Assembly (NCBI RefSeq): GCF_900105755.1
Contig: NZ_FNTQ01000001.1
Span: 2,914,001 to 2,978,000 of the forward strand
Length of the DNA stretch: 64,000 nt
DNA from: Streptomyces sp. Ag109_O5-10
GTDB taxonomy: Bacteria > Actinomycetota > Actinomycetes > Streptomycetales > Streptomycetaceae
Direction of reading: 5' to 3'
Shown: positions 9,718 through 18,186 of the stretch, piece by piece
Layout of the letters: each line of letters begins with the position of its first letter
Position numbering within the stretch: position 1 is the first letter of the stretch
Translations under genes and position numbers: made by a program
The notes under the pieces: generated by a model
What the model saw: only the letters and a program-made list of their open reading frames with translations
Told to the model about the DNA's origin: nothing
Databases searched by the model: none

Positions 9718-11505
9718 GTGATCGACGCGTACGAGGATCCGGGGACGCCCGACACGCGCGGCGGGTGGTCCTACCTGTGGTGGCTGGTGGCCTGCCAGCC
9801 GGGCCGCTCGCTCGCCGGGGCGCTGCTGGGCAGTGTCTGGCTGACGCTGATGGCCGGGACGCCGTACCTGATGGCCCGGGCCGTGGACGACGGCCTGGTG
9901 CCGGGCCGTATGGGGGTGCTGGCCGGGTGGACGGCGGCGATCTTCGTCCTGGGCGCGGTCAACGCCTGGATCAGCATCATGCGCCACCGCACGATGACCC
10001 GGGTGCGGATGGACGCCTACTTCCGCACGATCAAGGTACTCATGGGACAGACGGTCCGGCTCGGCGCCGAGCTGTCGCGCCGGTCCGACGCGGGGGAGGT
10101 CGTGACGATCGGCGTCGGCGACGTGCACACCATCGCGCAGGCGCTGACCGTCGTCGGCCCCGGGGTGGGCGCGGTCGTCGTGTACGGGGTGGTGGCCGGG
10201 CTGCTGCTGACGATCTCGCCCCTGCTGGCCGGCGTGGTGCTGCTCGGGGTGCCGGTGGTGGCGCTCGTCGCGGGGCCGCTGGCCCGGCGGCTGCAGGGCA
10301 GGGAGACCGAGTACCGGGAACGCCAGGGCGTCCTGACGGCCCGTATCGGTGACCTCGCGGGCGGTCTGCGCGTCCTCAACGGCCTGGGCGGCAAGGGCCT
10401 GTTCGCGGACGCCTTCCGCCGCGACTCCCAGCACCTGCGCGCCCAGGGCTACCGAGTGGGTGCGGTCGCCAGCTGGGTCCAGGCGCTGGGCATGGGCCTG
10501 CCGACGGTGTTCCTCGCGGTGGTGACCTGGATCGCCGCCCGGATGGCCGCCCGCGGCGACATCACGGTCGGCCAGCTGGTCTCGGTGTACGGCTATGTCG
10601 CGGTCCTGGTCGGCCCGGTGGCCTTCTTCCTCGACATGGGCTACCAGCTCAGCCGCGGCGTGGTGGCCGCCCGCCGGGTCGTCCGCCTGCTGCGCCACGA
10701 GCCACGGCCGGACGAGGGCACCCGGCGGCCCCCGGCCGGCCCCGCCGTCCTGCACGACCCCGAGTCCGGCGTACGGCTGCGCCCCGGCCGTCTGACGGCC
10801 CTGGTGAGCGCCGGCGCGACGGAGACGGGGGCGGTGGTGGACCGCCTGGGCCGCTACACCCACTCCGACGTGACCTGGGGAGACGTACGACTGGACACCG
10901 TCCCGCTCCCGGAGGTCCGCGCCCGCATCCTGGTCGCCGACAACGATGCCGACCTGTTCGCGGGCCCCCTGATCGATGTCATCACCGGAAGCGTCAACGC
11001 GCCCCGCAGGGACGCGGGGAACGGCGCGACCAGCCACGACGGCGCCGCACCCGCCGACGCTTCCCACGCCGCACCCTCTGCCGCGCGCCTCGCCCAGGCC
11101 CTCCACACCGCCGCCGCCGAGGACATCGTCCGCGCCCTCCCCCACGGCCTCGACTCCGACCTCACCGCCCAGGCCCGCAACCTCTCCGGCGGCCAACGCC
11201 AACGCATCCGCCTCGTACGGGCTTTGCTCACCGACCCCGAGGTCCTCCTCGCCGTGGAACCCACCTCCGCCCTCGACGCCCACACCGAGGCCCTGGTGGC
11301 GGAGCGCCTGCGCACCGCCCGCGCCGGCCGCACCACCCTCCTCACCACCACCTCCCCGCTGCTGCTGGCCCAGGCCGACGAGGTGGTCTTCCTGGTCGAC
11401 GGCAAGGTCGCCGCGACCGGCACGCACGAGGGCCTGCTGGACAGCGCACCCGGCTACCGCGCCCTCGTGGCCCGGGACACGGAGGACGAGGAGTTCGCAA
11501 GGTGA
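9718..11505 (+). CDS. ABC exporter half-transporter, pair 2 subunit A, lacking Walker A
   Basis: A 595-residue half-transporter with six membrane helices (residues about 25-300). The GTG start follows AGGAGAAGG. The ATPase domain is strongly eroded. At the Walker A position the sequence reads LVSAGATETGAVVDRL, with no GKS/T lysine. Walker B reads VLLAVEPTSALD, losing the Asp but keeping the Glu. The signature NLSGGQRQRIRLVRAL is intact. A low-complexity insert of about 30 residues near 425-460 comes from repeat-like DNA (10994-11052). It overlaps the next gene by 4 bp (GTGA). It probably serves as the non-hydrolysing partner that supplies its signature motif to the other subunit. Confidence 0.9.
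   Translation: MIDAYEDPGTPDTRGGWSYLWWLVACQPGRSLAGALLGSVWLTLMAGTPYLMARAVDDGLVPGRMGVLAGWTAAIFVLGAVNAWISIMRHRTMTRVRMDAYFRTIKVLMGQTVRLGAELSRRSDAGEVVTIGVGDVHTIAQALTVVGPGVGAVVVYGVVAGLLLTISPLLAGVVLLGVPVVALVAGPLARRLQGRETEYRERQGVLTARIGDLAGGLRVLNGLGGKGLFADAFRRDSQHLRAQGYRVGAVASWVQALGMGLPTVFLAVVTWIAARMAARGDITVGQLVSVYGYVAVLVGPVAFFLDMGYQLSRGVVAARRVVRLLRHEPRPDEGTRRPPAGPAVLHDPESGVRLRPGRLTALVSAGATETGAVVDRLGRYTHSDVTWGDVRLDTVPLPEVRARILVADNDADLFAGPLIDVITGSVNAPRRDAGNGATSHDGAAPADASHAAPSAARLAQALHTAAAEDIVRALPHGLDSDLTAQARNLSGGQRQRIRLVRALLTDPEVLLAVEPTSALDAHTEALVAERLRTARAGRTTLLTTTSPLLLAQADEVVFLVDGKVAATGTHEGLLDSAPGYRALVARDTEDEEFAR
10994..11052. repeat. Intergenic-type repeat embedded in the second exporter pair
   Basis: It reads gcgccccgcagggacgcggg followed by gaacggcgcgaccagccacgacggcg. 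This is the same family as the repeat at 6925-7018 (opposite orientation) and the intergenic copies near 31373, 39286 and 48262. Here it encodes NAPRRDAGNGATSHDGAA inside the ATPase domain of a protein whose nucleotide site is already degenerate. Confidence 0.6.
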
Positions 11506-13253
11506 CGACGAGCCAACTCCCGGTCGCCGGCCGCGCCGACGTACGCCGGGCCACCCTCCGCCTGGTGCGGGCGGATCGCGGTCCCTTCGCCGCCGCGCTG
11601 CTGCTGAACGCGGCGGCGGCCGGCACCGGACTGGTCGGCCCCTGGCTGGTCGGCCGGATCGTGGACGAGGTACGGGCCGGTGGCGGAGTCGCCGCCGTGG
11701 ACCACCTCGCCCGGTGGATCCTGCTCTGTTCCCTCGCCGAGCTGCTGCTCGCCCGCTCCGCCCGTTACCTCGGCCACCGCTTCGGCGAGCGCACGCTGGC
11801 CCGCGTCCGCGAGGAGTTCGTGGACCGGGCGCTCGCCCTGCCCGCGTCGGTGGTGGAGCGGGCCGGCACCGGCGACCTGACCGCACGCGGCACCGGCGAC
11901 GTGAACACCGTCGGCACCACCCTTCGGGACGCCGGTCCCGAGCTGCTGGTCAACACGGTGCAGGCGGTGTTCGTGATGGGCGCGGTGTTCGTCCTGGACC
12001 CCGCGCTGGCCGCGTTCGGGGTGCTCGGGCTGACCCCGATCTGGTTCGCGCTGCGCTGGTACCTGCGCCGGGCCCGGGACGGCTACCTCGCCGAGGGCGC
12101 GGCCACCTCCGGGGTCGCGGAGATCGTCACGGCGACGGTGGCGGGCGCCCGTACGGTGGAGGCGTTCCGGCTCCAGGAGCAGCGGATCACGGCGAGCCGG
12201 GACGCGCTGGAGACCAACCGGAAGGCCCGGTTCTACACCCTGTGGCTGCGCACTGTGTTCTTCCCGGCCGTCGAGGTGTCGTACTCGGTGCCGGTGGCCG
12301 GGGTGCTGCTGGTCGGCGGGCTGCTGCACACGGGCGTCGGGGTGGTGGTGTCGGCGGCACTGTATCTGCGGCAGTTCACCGAACCGCTGGACCAGATCCT
12401 GATCCGGGTGGAGCAACTCCAGTCCAGCAGCGCCTCGTTCGCCCGGGTGGAGGGGCTGGCGCGGGCCCCGCGGGCGGCGGCGGACAGCGGGGCGCCGGCG
12501 CCGTCGGACGACCGGATCGAGGTGCGCGGGGTGCGGTACGCCTACGAGCGCGGCGGCGAGGTGCTGCGCGGGGTGGACCTCACGGTGCGGCCCGGGGAGC
12601 GGCTCGCGGTGGTGGGCCCTTCCGGCGCCGGGAAGACGACGCTGAGCCGGCTGCTGGCGGGCGTGGACGCGCCCGGGTCGGGCACGGTGACCGTGGGCGG
12701 GGTGCCGGTCGCGGGGCTGGCACCGGAGCGGCTGCGGCGCCAGGTCGTCCTGGTCACCCAGGAGCACCACGTCTTCCTCGGCACGGTCCGGGACAACCTG
12801 CTGATCGCCGAACCGGACGCGACCGACGCGGACCTGTGGGCGGCGCTGACCGCCGTCGGCGCCGACGACTGGGTGCGCGGCCTGCCCGGCGGTCTCGACA
12901 CCCCGCTCGGCACGGGCGGCGCGGACGGCACGGCCACCGACGGCGCTCGGGCCCAGCAGCTCGCGCTGGCCCGGGTGGTGCTGGCCGACCCGCACACGCT
13001 GATCCTGGACGAGGCGACCGCGCTGCTGGACCCGGCGACCGCCCGGCACACCGAGCGCGCGCTGGCCGCCGTACTCGAAGGCCGTACGGTCATCGCCATC
13101 GCGCACCGGCTGCACACCGCCCACGACGCCGACCGGGTGGCCGTGATGGAGGACGGCCTCCTCACCGAACTCGGCACGCACGAGGAGCTGGTGGCGGCGG
13201 GCGGGGCGTACGCGGCACTGTGGTCGACCTGGCACGGGGACATGGCGCCCTGA
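11502..13253 (+). CDS. ABC exporter half-transporter, pair 2 subunit B, lacking the LSGGQ signature
   Basis: A 583-residue half-transporter with GTG start overlapping the preceding stop (GTGA). Membrane helices occupy residues about 25-300 and the ATPase domain starts near 340. Walker A (AVVGPSGAGKTTLSRLL), Walker B (LILDEATALLDP) and the switch His (IAIAHRLHTA) are intact. Where LSGGQ should stand the sequence is ATDGARAQQLALARVV, so the signature is lost. This is the exact complement of subunit A: the pair keeps one complete composite ATP site and has one dead site. Heterodimer formation is inferred from this complementarity and the coupling; the cargo is unknown. Confidence 0.92.
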   Translation: MTTSQLPVAGRADVRRATLRLVRADRGPFAAALLLNAAAAGTGLVGPWLVGRIVDEVRAGGGVAAVDHLARWILLCSLAELLLARSARYLGHRFGERTLARVREEFVDRALALPASVVERAGTGDLTARGTGDVNTVGTTLRDAGPELLVNTVQAVFVMGAVFVLDPALAAFGVLGLTPIWFALRWYLRRARDGYLAEGAATSGVAEIVTATVAGARTVEAFRLQEQRITASRDALETNRKARFYTLWLRTVFFPAVEVSYSVPVAGVLLVGGLLHTGVGVVVSAALYLRQFTEPLDQILIRVEQLQSSSASFARVEGLARAPRAAADSGAPAPSDDRIEVRGVRYAYERGGEVLRGVDLTVRPGERLAVVGPSGAGKTTLSRLLAGVDAPGSGTVTVGGVPVAGLAPERLRRQVVLVTQEHHVFLGTVRDNLLIAEPDATDADLWAALTAVGADDWVRGLPGGLDTPLGTGGADGTATDGARAQQLALARVVLADPHTLILDEATALLDPATARHTERALAAVLEGRTVIAIAHRLHTAHDADRVAVMEDGLLTELGTHEELVAAGGAYAALWSTWHGDMAP

Positions 13254-13576
13254 ACGGCCCGGCGCCTGTGGTACTCGACGTCCTTGCCTTCGCGTCCTCG
13301 ACGACCCCGCAACAATCCGCATACCGAACATGAACATCCGGACAACGAACGATTTCTGGCCAAGTTTCTGACGCGCTCCTGACAGGTGGCGTTTTCTGCT
13401 GCCACTCTTCCCACGGCCGACTCACAGCAACCCCACAGCTCCACCCCCACCGTCGCTGCCGGGTCCGGCACTGCACACGCACATGGTTCCGCGTTCCGCC
13501 CAGTTCTGCCCGGCCGGCCCACCCGCCGTCCGGATCTCCCCTGGTCGTGTGACCCGCGGCCACGCAGAAGGAGTCA
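13254..13576. promoter_or_regulatory. Upstream region of the first metalloprotease
   Basis: 323 bp without a credible gene. It is less G+C-rich than its surroundings between 13300 and 13400 (ccgcataccgaacatgaac, acgaacgatttctggcc), as expected for a promoter region. A strong ribosome-binding site, AGAAGGAG at 13566-13573, precedes the GTG at 13577. No clear terminator for the ABC operon was found. Confidence 0.4.
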
Positions 13577-15625
13577 GTGTTGAGAAGCAGTTCCTCTCGC
13601 AGACGCACCCCCCACAGCACGTACCGCCGCACCGCGGCCGTCGCCCTCGCCGGGGTCGGCGCCCTGATCGCCGCCGCCGTCCAGTCGGGCGCCGCCAGCG
13701 CCGCCCCGGCCGCCCCGCAGCTCGGCCGGGCCAACCCGGCCCACGCGGCGGTCAAGCTCTCCCCCTCGCAGCGCGCCGAACTGCTCCGCGACGCGAGCGG
13801 CGAACGGGCCGCCACCGCCAAGGCGATAGGCCTCGGCGCCCAGGAGAAGCTGGTCGTCAAGGACGTCGTCAAGGACGCCGACGGCACCCTGCACACCCGC
13901 TACGAGCGCACCTACGCGGGCCTGCCGGTGCTCGGCGGCGACCTGATCGTCGACACCGCGAAGTCGGGCGCCACCGAGCGCGTCGTCAAGGCGAACAACG
14001 CCACGCTCAAGGTCGCCGACTTCACCCCGGCCAAGAGCGCGGCGAGCGCCGAGAAGACCGCCCTCGCCACCGCGAAGACGCTGGGCTCCACCAAGTCGGC
14101 CGCCGACGGGGCCCGCAAGGTCATCTGGGCCGGCTCCGGCACCCCCGTCCTCGCCTACGAGACGGTCGTCGGCGGCTTCCAGGACGACGGCACCCCCAAC
14201 CAGCTGCACGTCATCACCGACGCCGCCACCGGCAAGAAGCTCTTCGAGTACCAGGGCATCGAGAACGTCACCGGTACCGGCAACACCCAGTACAGCGGGA
14301 CGGTGTCGCTGTCGACGACCCAGTCGGGCTCGACGTACACCCTGACCGACGGTGACCGCGGCGGCCACAAGACGTACAACCTGAACCACGGCACCTCGGG
14401 CACCGGCACGCTGTTCTCGCAGTCGAGCAACACCTGGGGCAACGGCACCACGTCGAACGCCGCCACCGCGGGCGCCGACGCGCACTACGGCGCCGCCGAG
14501 ACCTGGGACTTCTACAAGAACACCTTCGGGCGCAGCGGCATCAAGAACAACGGCGTCGGCGCCTACTCCCGCGTCCACTACGGCAACTCGTACGTGAACG
14601 CGTTCTGGGACGACGGCTGCTTCTGCATGACGTACGGCGACGGCTCCGGCAACGCGGACCCGCTGACCGCCCTCGACGTGGCCGGGCACGAGATGAGCCA
14701 CGGTGTCACCTCCAACACCGCGGGCCTCAACTACAGTGGCGAGTCGGGCGGCCTGAACGAGGCCACCTCCGACATCTTCGGCACCGGCGTGGAGTTCTAC
14801 GCCAACAACTCCTCCGACGTGGGCGACTACCTCATCGGCGAGAAGATCGACATCAACGGCGACGGCACCCCGCTGCGCTACATGGACAAGCCCAGCAAGG
14901 ACGGCGGCAGCGCCGACTACTGGTCCTCGTCGGTCGGCGGCCTCGACGTGCACTACTCGTCCGGTGTCGCGAACCACTTCTTCTACCTGCTGAGCGAGGG
15001 CAGCGGCGCCAAGGTCATCAACGGCGTCAGCTACAACTCGCCCACGAAGGACGGTCTCCCGGTCACCGGCATCGGCCGGGACAAGGCGCTGCAGATCTGG
15101 TACCGGGCGCTCACCACCAAGTTCACCTCGACCACCAACTACGCGGCCGCCCGCACCGGCACCCTCGCGGCGGCGGGCGAGCTGTACGGCACCACCAGCA
15201 CCGAGTACAAGGCGGTGCAGGACGCCTGGGCGGCCGTCGCGGTCGGCTCGCGGTCCGGCGGTGGCGGCGGTACGGGCACGTCGTACGAGAGCACCACACC
15301 CGTGTCGATTCCGGACAACGGCCCGGCGGTCACCTCGTCGATCACGGTCTCCGGCCGGACCGGAAACGCGCCGAACAACCTCCAGGTAACGCCGAATATC
15401 AGCCACACGTGGCGCGGCGACCTGGTGATCGACCTCGTCGGTCCGTCCGGCACGTCGTACCGGCTGAAGAACTTCAGCTCGTCCGACTCGGCGGACAACG
15501 TGACGGACACCTACACGGTGAACGCCTCCTCGGAATCGGCCAACGGCACCTGGAAGTTGAAGGTCCAGGACCAGGCCGCGCAGGACGTCGGCACGATCAA
15601 CGGGTGGAAGCTGACCTTCCCGTAA
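13577..15625 (+). CDS. Secreted M4 (thermolysin-type) neutral metalloprotease with C-terminal P-domain
   Basis: A 682-residue secreted zinc protease. An Arg-rich N-terminus and hydrophobic core (AAVALAGVGALIAAAVQSGAA) form the signal peptide. An FTP/PepSY-type propeptide follows (residues about 55-220). The catalytic domain has zinc ligands His371 and His375 in GHEMSHGV, the catalytic Glu372 between them, and third ligand Glu395 in LNEATSD. A Ser/Gly-rich hinge near 560-570 leads to a proprotein-convertase P-domain (SIPDNGPAVTSSITVSG through GTINGWKLTF). That domain is often found on actinobacterial exoproteases. A perfect hairpin terminator follows. The next gene is a close paralogue without the P-domain. 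Confidence 0.94.
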   Translation: MLRSSSSRRRTPHSTYRRTAAVALAGVGALIAAAVQSGAASAAPAAPQLGRANPAHAAVKLSPSQRAELLRDASGERAATAKAIGLGAQEKLVVKDVVKDADGTLHTRYERTYAGLPVLGGDLIVDTAKSGATERVVKANNATLKVADFTPAKSAASAEKTALATAKTLGSTKSAADGARKVIWAGSGTPVLAYETVVGGFQDDGTPNQLHVITDAATGKKLFEYQGIENVTGTGNTQYSGTVSLSTTQSGSTYTLTDGDRGGHKTYNLNHGTSGTGTLFSQSSNTWGNGTTSNAATAGADAHYGAAETWDFYKNTFGRSGIKNNGVGAYSRVHYGNSYVNAFWDDGCFCMTYGDGSGNADPLTALDVAGHEMSHGVTSNTAGLNYSGESGGLNEATSDIFGTGVEFYANNSSDVGDYLIGEKIDINGDGTPLRYMDKPSKDGGSADYWSSSVGGLDVHYSSGVANHFFYLLSEGSGAKVINGVSYNSPTKDGLPVTGIGRDKALQIWYRALTTKFTSTTNYAAARTGTLAAAGELYGTTSTEYKAVQDAWAAVAVGSRSGGGGGTGTSYESTTPVSIPDNGPAVTSSITVSGRTGNAPNNLQVTPNISHTWRGDLVIDLVGPSGTSYRLKNFSSSDSADNVTDTYTVNASSESANGTWKLKVQDQAAQDVGTINGWKLTFP

Positions 15626-15649
15626 CCGCAGGTGCCCGACGCGCACTCC

Positions 15650-15688
15650 GGGCGCCGTCCGCGGGGAGCCTCCCCGCGGACGGCGCCC
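15650..15688 (+). terminator. Strong hairpin terminator after the first metalloprotease
   Basis: A perfect 18-bp stem (arms 15650-15667 and 15671-15688; gggcgccgtccgcgggga with its complement) encloses a 3-nt loop. It is followed by GCTTTAC and lies 25 bp after the stop codon. No long T tract, as is usual in streptomycetes. Confidence 0.85.
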
Positions 15689-15875
15689 GCTTTACATGGC
15701 CGCAACGTTCACCCAACATCTGCTTTTCGGCCAACATCACTTCAGGGTCCTGACATGTACGCGACCTTGATGTCACTCTTCCTTCACCCGTCGCACAGCA
15801 CAGCAACTTCACCACCCCACAGTCGGGCAGGTAACCCCACTCCGCCCGGACTCCCCACATCCTGAAGGAGCTTGA

Positions 15876-17519
15876 GTGAGCCCCCTCTACGCGCGTCACA
15901 AGCGCACCACGCTCGCCATCGCCACCGCTGTCGCCGCCGGCGCCCTCCTCACCACCGGTATGACCGCGAACGCCTCGGCCGTCGACAAGAAGCCGCTGGC
16001 CGCCGCCCCCACCCTGCTCTCCAACGCCGCTCGCACCGCCCTCATCCAGAAGGCGGACGCGAACGTCGCCGAGACGGCCCAGCAGATAGGCCTCGGCACC
16101 AAGGAGAAGCTGGTCGTCAAGGACGTCGTGAAGGACGTCGACGGCACGGTCCACACGCGCTACGAGCGCACCTACGCGGGCCTGCCCGTCCTCGGCGGCG
16201 ACCTCGTCGTGCACACCTCCAAGGCCGGCAAGACCGAGGGCGTCACCAAGGCGACGAAGACCGCCATCAAGGTGGCCTCCCTCAAGCCGCAGATCAGCAC
16301 CGCCAAGGCGGAGAAGTCGGCGCTGGGCGTCGCCAGGACCCTCGGCTCGACCAAGTCGGCCGCCGACGGGGCCCGCAAGGTCATCTGGGCCGGCTCCGGC
16401 AAGCCCGTCCTCGCCTACGAGACGGTCGTCGGCGGCTACCAGGACGACGGCACCCCCAACCAGCTGCACGTCATCACCGACGCCGCCACCGGCAAGAAGC
16501 TCTTCGAGTACCAGGGCATCGAGAACGCCACCGGCACCGGCAAGACCCTGTACTCCGGCACGGTCAGCCTCACCACCACGCTGTCGGGCTCGACGTACTC
16601 GCTGACCGACGCCTCCCGCGGCGGCCACAAGACGTACAACCTGAAGCACGGCACGTCCGGCACCGGGACGCTGTTCACCAACACCACCAACACCTGGGGC
16701 ACCGGCGCCGCCTCCAGCTCCAGCACCGACGTGACGGCCGCCGCCGACGCCGCCTACGGCGCGCAGGAGACCTGGGACTTCTACAAGGACACCTTCGGGC
16801 GCAGCGGCATCAAGAACAACGGCGTCGGCGCCTACTCCCGCGTCCACTACGGCAGCTCGTACGTCAACGCGTTCTGGGACGACAGCTGCTTCTGCATGAC
16901 CTACGGCGACGGTGACAGCAACACGCACCCGCTGACCTCGCTGGACGTGGCCGGGCACGAGATGAGCCACGGTGTCACCTCCAACACCGCGGGCCTCAAC
17001 TACAGCGGCGAGTCCGGCGGCCTGAACGAGGCCACCTCCGACATCTTCGGCACCGGCGTGGAGTTCTACGCCAACAACGCCTCCGACCCCGGTGACTACC
17101 TCATCGGCGAGAAGATCGACATCAACGGCGACGGCAGCCCGCTGCGCTACATGGACAAGCCCAGCAAGGACGGCGGCAGCGCCGACTACTGGTCCTCGTC
17201 GGTGAAGAACCTGGACGTGCACTACTCGTCCGGTGTCGCGAACCACTTCTTCTACCTGCTGTCCGAGGGCAGCGGCTCGAAGACGATCAACGGGGTGTCC
17301 TACAACTCCCCGACCTACAACGGCTCCACGGTCACCGGCATCGGCCGGGCCAAGGCCCTCCAGATCTGGTACAAGGCCCTGACCACGTACTTCACCTCGA
17401 CCACCAACTACAAGTCGGCCCGCACCGGCACGCTGTCCGCGGCGGCCGCGCTGTACGGCTCCGGCTCCACCGAGTACAACGCGGTGGCGGCGGCCTGGAC
17501 GGCGGTCAACGTCAGCTGA
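15876..17519 (+). CDS. Secreted M4 neutral metalloprotease, tandem paralogue without P-domain
   Basis: A 547-residue zinc protease with signal peptide (RTTLAIATAVAAGALLTTGM) and FTP-type propeptide. The catalytic domain carries His361, Glu362 and His365 in GHEMSHGV and the downstream LNEATSD. It ends right after the thermolysin C-terminal helix domain (WTAVNVS). Large blocks are almost identical at DNA level to the preceding gene, for example around the HExxH motif and in the propeptide near TKSAADGARKVIWAGSG. This points to recent duplication or gene conversion. A strong AAGGAG lies 6-7 nt before the GTG. It has its own promoter region and its own terminator, so the two proteases need not be co-expressed. 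Confidence 0.94.
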   Translation: MSPLYARHKRTTLAIATAVAAGALLTTGMTANASAVDKKPLAAAPTLLSNAARTALIQKADANVAETAQQIGLGTKEKLVVKDVVKDVDGTVHTRYERTYAGLPVLGGDLVVHTSKAGKTEGVTKATKTAIKVASLKPQISTAKAEKSALGVARTLGSTKSAADGARKVIWAGSGKPVLAYETVVGGYQDDGTPNQLHVITDAATGKKLFEYQGIENATGTGKTLYSGTVSLTTTLSGSTYSLTDASRGGHKTYNLKHGTSGTGTLFTNTTNTWGTGAASSSSTDVTAAADAAYGAQETWDFYKDTFGRSGIKNNGVGAYSRVHYGSSYVNAFWDDSCFCMTYGDGDSNTHPLTSLDVAGHEMSHGVTSNTAGLNYSGESGGLNEATSDIFGTGVEFYANNASDPGDYLIGEKIDINGDGSPLRYMDKPSKDGGSADYWSSSVKNLDVHYSSGVANHFFYLLSEGSGSKTINGVSYNSPTYNGSTVTGIGRAKALQIWYKALTTYFTSTTNYKSARTGTLSAAAALYGSGSTEYNAVAAAWTAVNVS

Positions 17520-17536
17520 CCCCGCCTGAGCGGTAC

Positions 17537-17576
17537 GGGCGGGCCCCCGGGGAGAAGGCGCCCCGGGGGCCCGCCC
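17537..17576 (+). terminator. Hairpin terminator after the second metalloprotease
   Basis: Perfect 16-bp stem (17537-17552 with 17561-17576, gggcgggcccccgggg and its complement) around an 8-nt loop, 17 bp after the stop. It separates the protease from the DUF1990 gene 13 bp further on. Confidence 0.8.
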
Positions 17577-17589
17577 TACGCTCTCTCCC

Positions 17590-18105
17590 ATGTCCTTCAC
17601 GTACGAGGCGGTCGGTGCCACCCGCGACAATCTCGCCGCCTGCCCACCGGGCTTCCACCCCCTGCACGTGCGCACTCGCATAGGCGAGGGCCAGGAAGTC
17701 TTCCACCGGGCCGCCGAGGCGGTCCTCACCTGGGAACTCCACCGCGCCCTCGGTGTGGGCATCGACACCGCCGCCGATCGCGCGGCCCCCGGCGTCGACG
17801 TCACCGTCACCCTGGCCGGCCTCATCAAGGCCCCCTGCCGAATAGTCTGGACCGCCGAGGAGTCCCGCCGGGCCGGCTGGGCCTACGGCACCCTCGCCGG
17901 CCACCCCGAGAGCGGCGAGGAGGCCTTCGTCGTCGACCGCACCGGCGACGGCACGGTCTGGCTCACGGTCGCCGCCTTCAGCAGACCCGCCAAGTGGTAC
18001 ACCCGCGCCGCCGGCTCCGCCACCCGCGGACTGCAGCACGCCTACGCCCGCCGGTGCGGCGCGGTACTGCGACGGCTGTGCGCGGACCCGGAGCCGGAGT
18101 TCTGA
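17590..18105 (+). CDS. DUF1990 (UPF0548) family protein
   Basis: A 171-residue soluble protein matching the DUF1990 pattern. It has an N-terminal FTYEAVGATR, a central EVFHRAAEAVLTWELHRALGV, then GWAYGTLAGHPESGEEAFVV and a late FSRPAKWYTRAAGSATRGLQHAYARR. The family is widespread in actinobacteria and plants and has no established reaction; a lipid-binding START-like fold has been suggested. It stands alone, after the metalloprotease terminator and convergent with glgP, so context adds little. Confidence 0.85.
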   Translation: MSFTYEAVGATRDNLAACPPGFHPLHVRTRIGEGQEVFHRAAEAVLTWELHRALGVGIDTAADRAAPGVDVTVTLAGLIKAPCRIVWTAEESRRAGWAYGTLAGHPESGEEAFVVDRTGDGTVWLTVAAFSRPAKWYTRAAGSATRGLQHAYARRCGAVLRRLCADPEPEF

Positions 18106-18186
18106 CGCGATCGCGCCGGGCAGGCCCTGACGGACACACGTGAGGGCGAGCGGAGACCACCCGCCCTCGGAGCACCGCTCGGGAGC

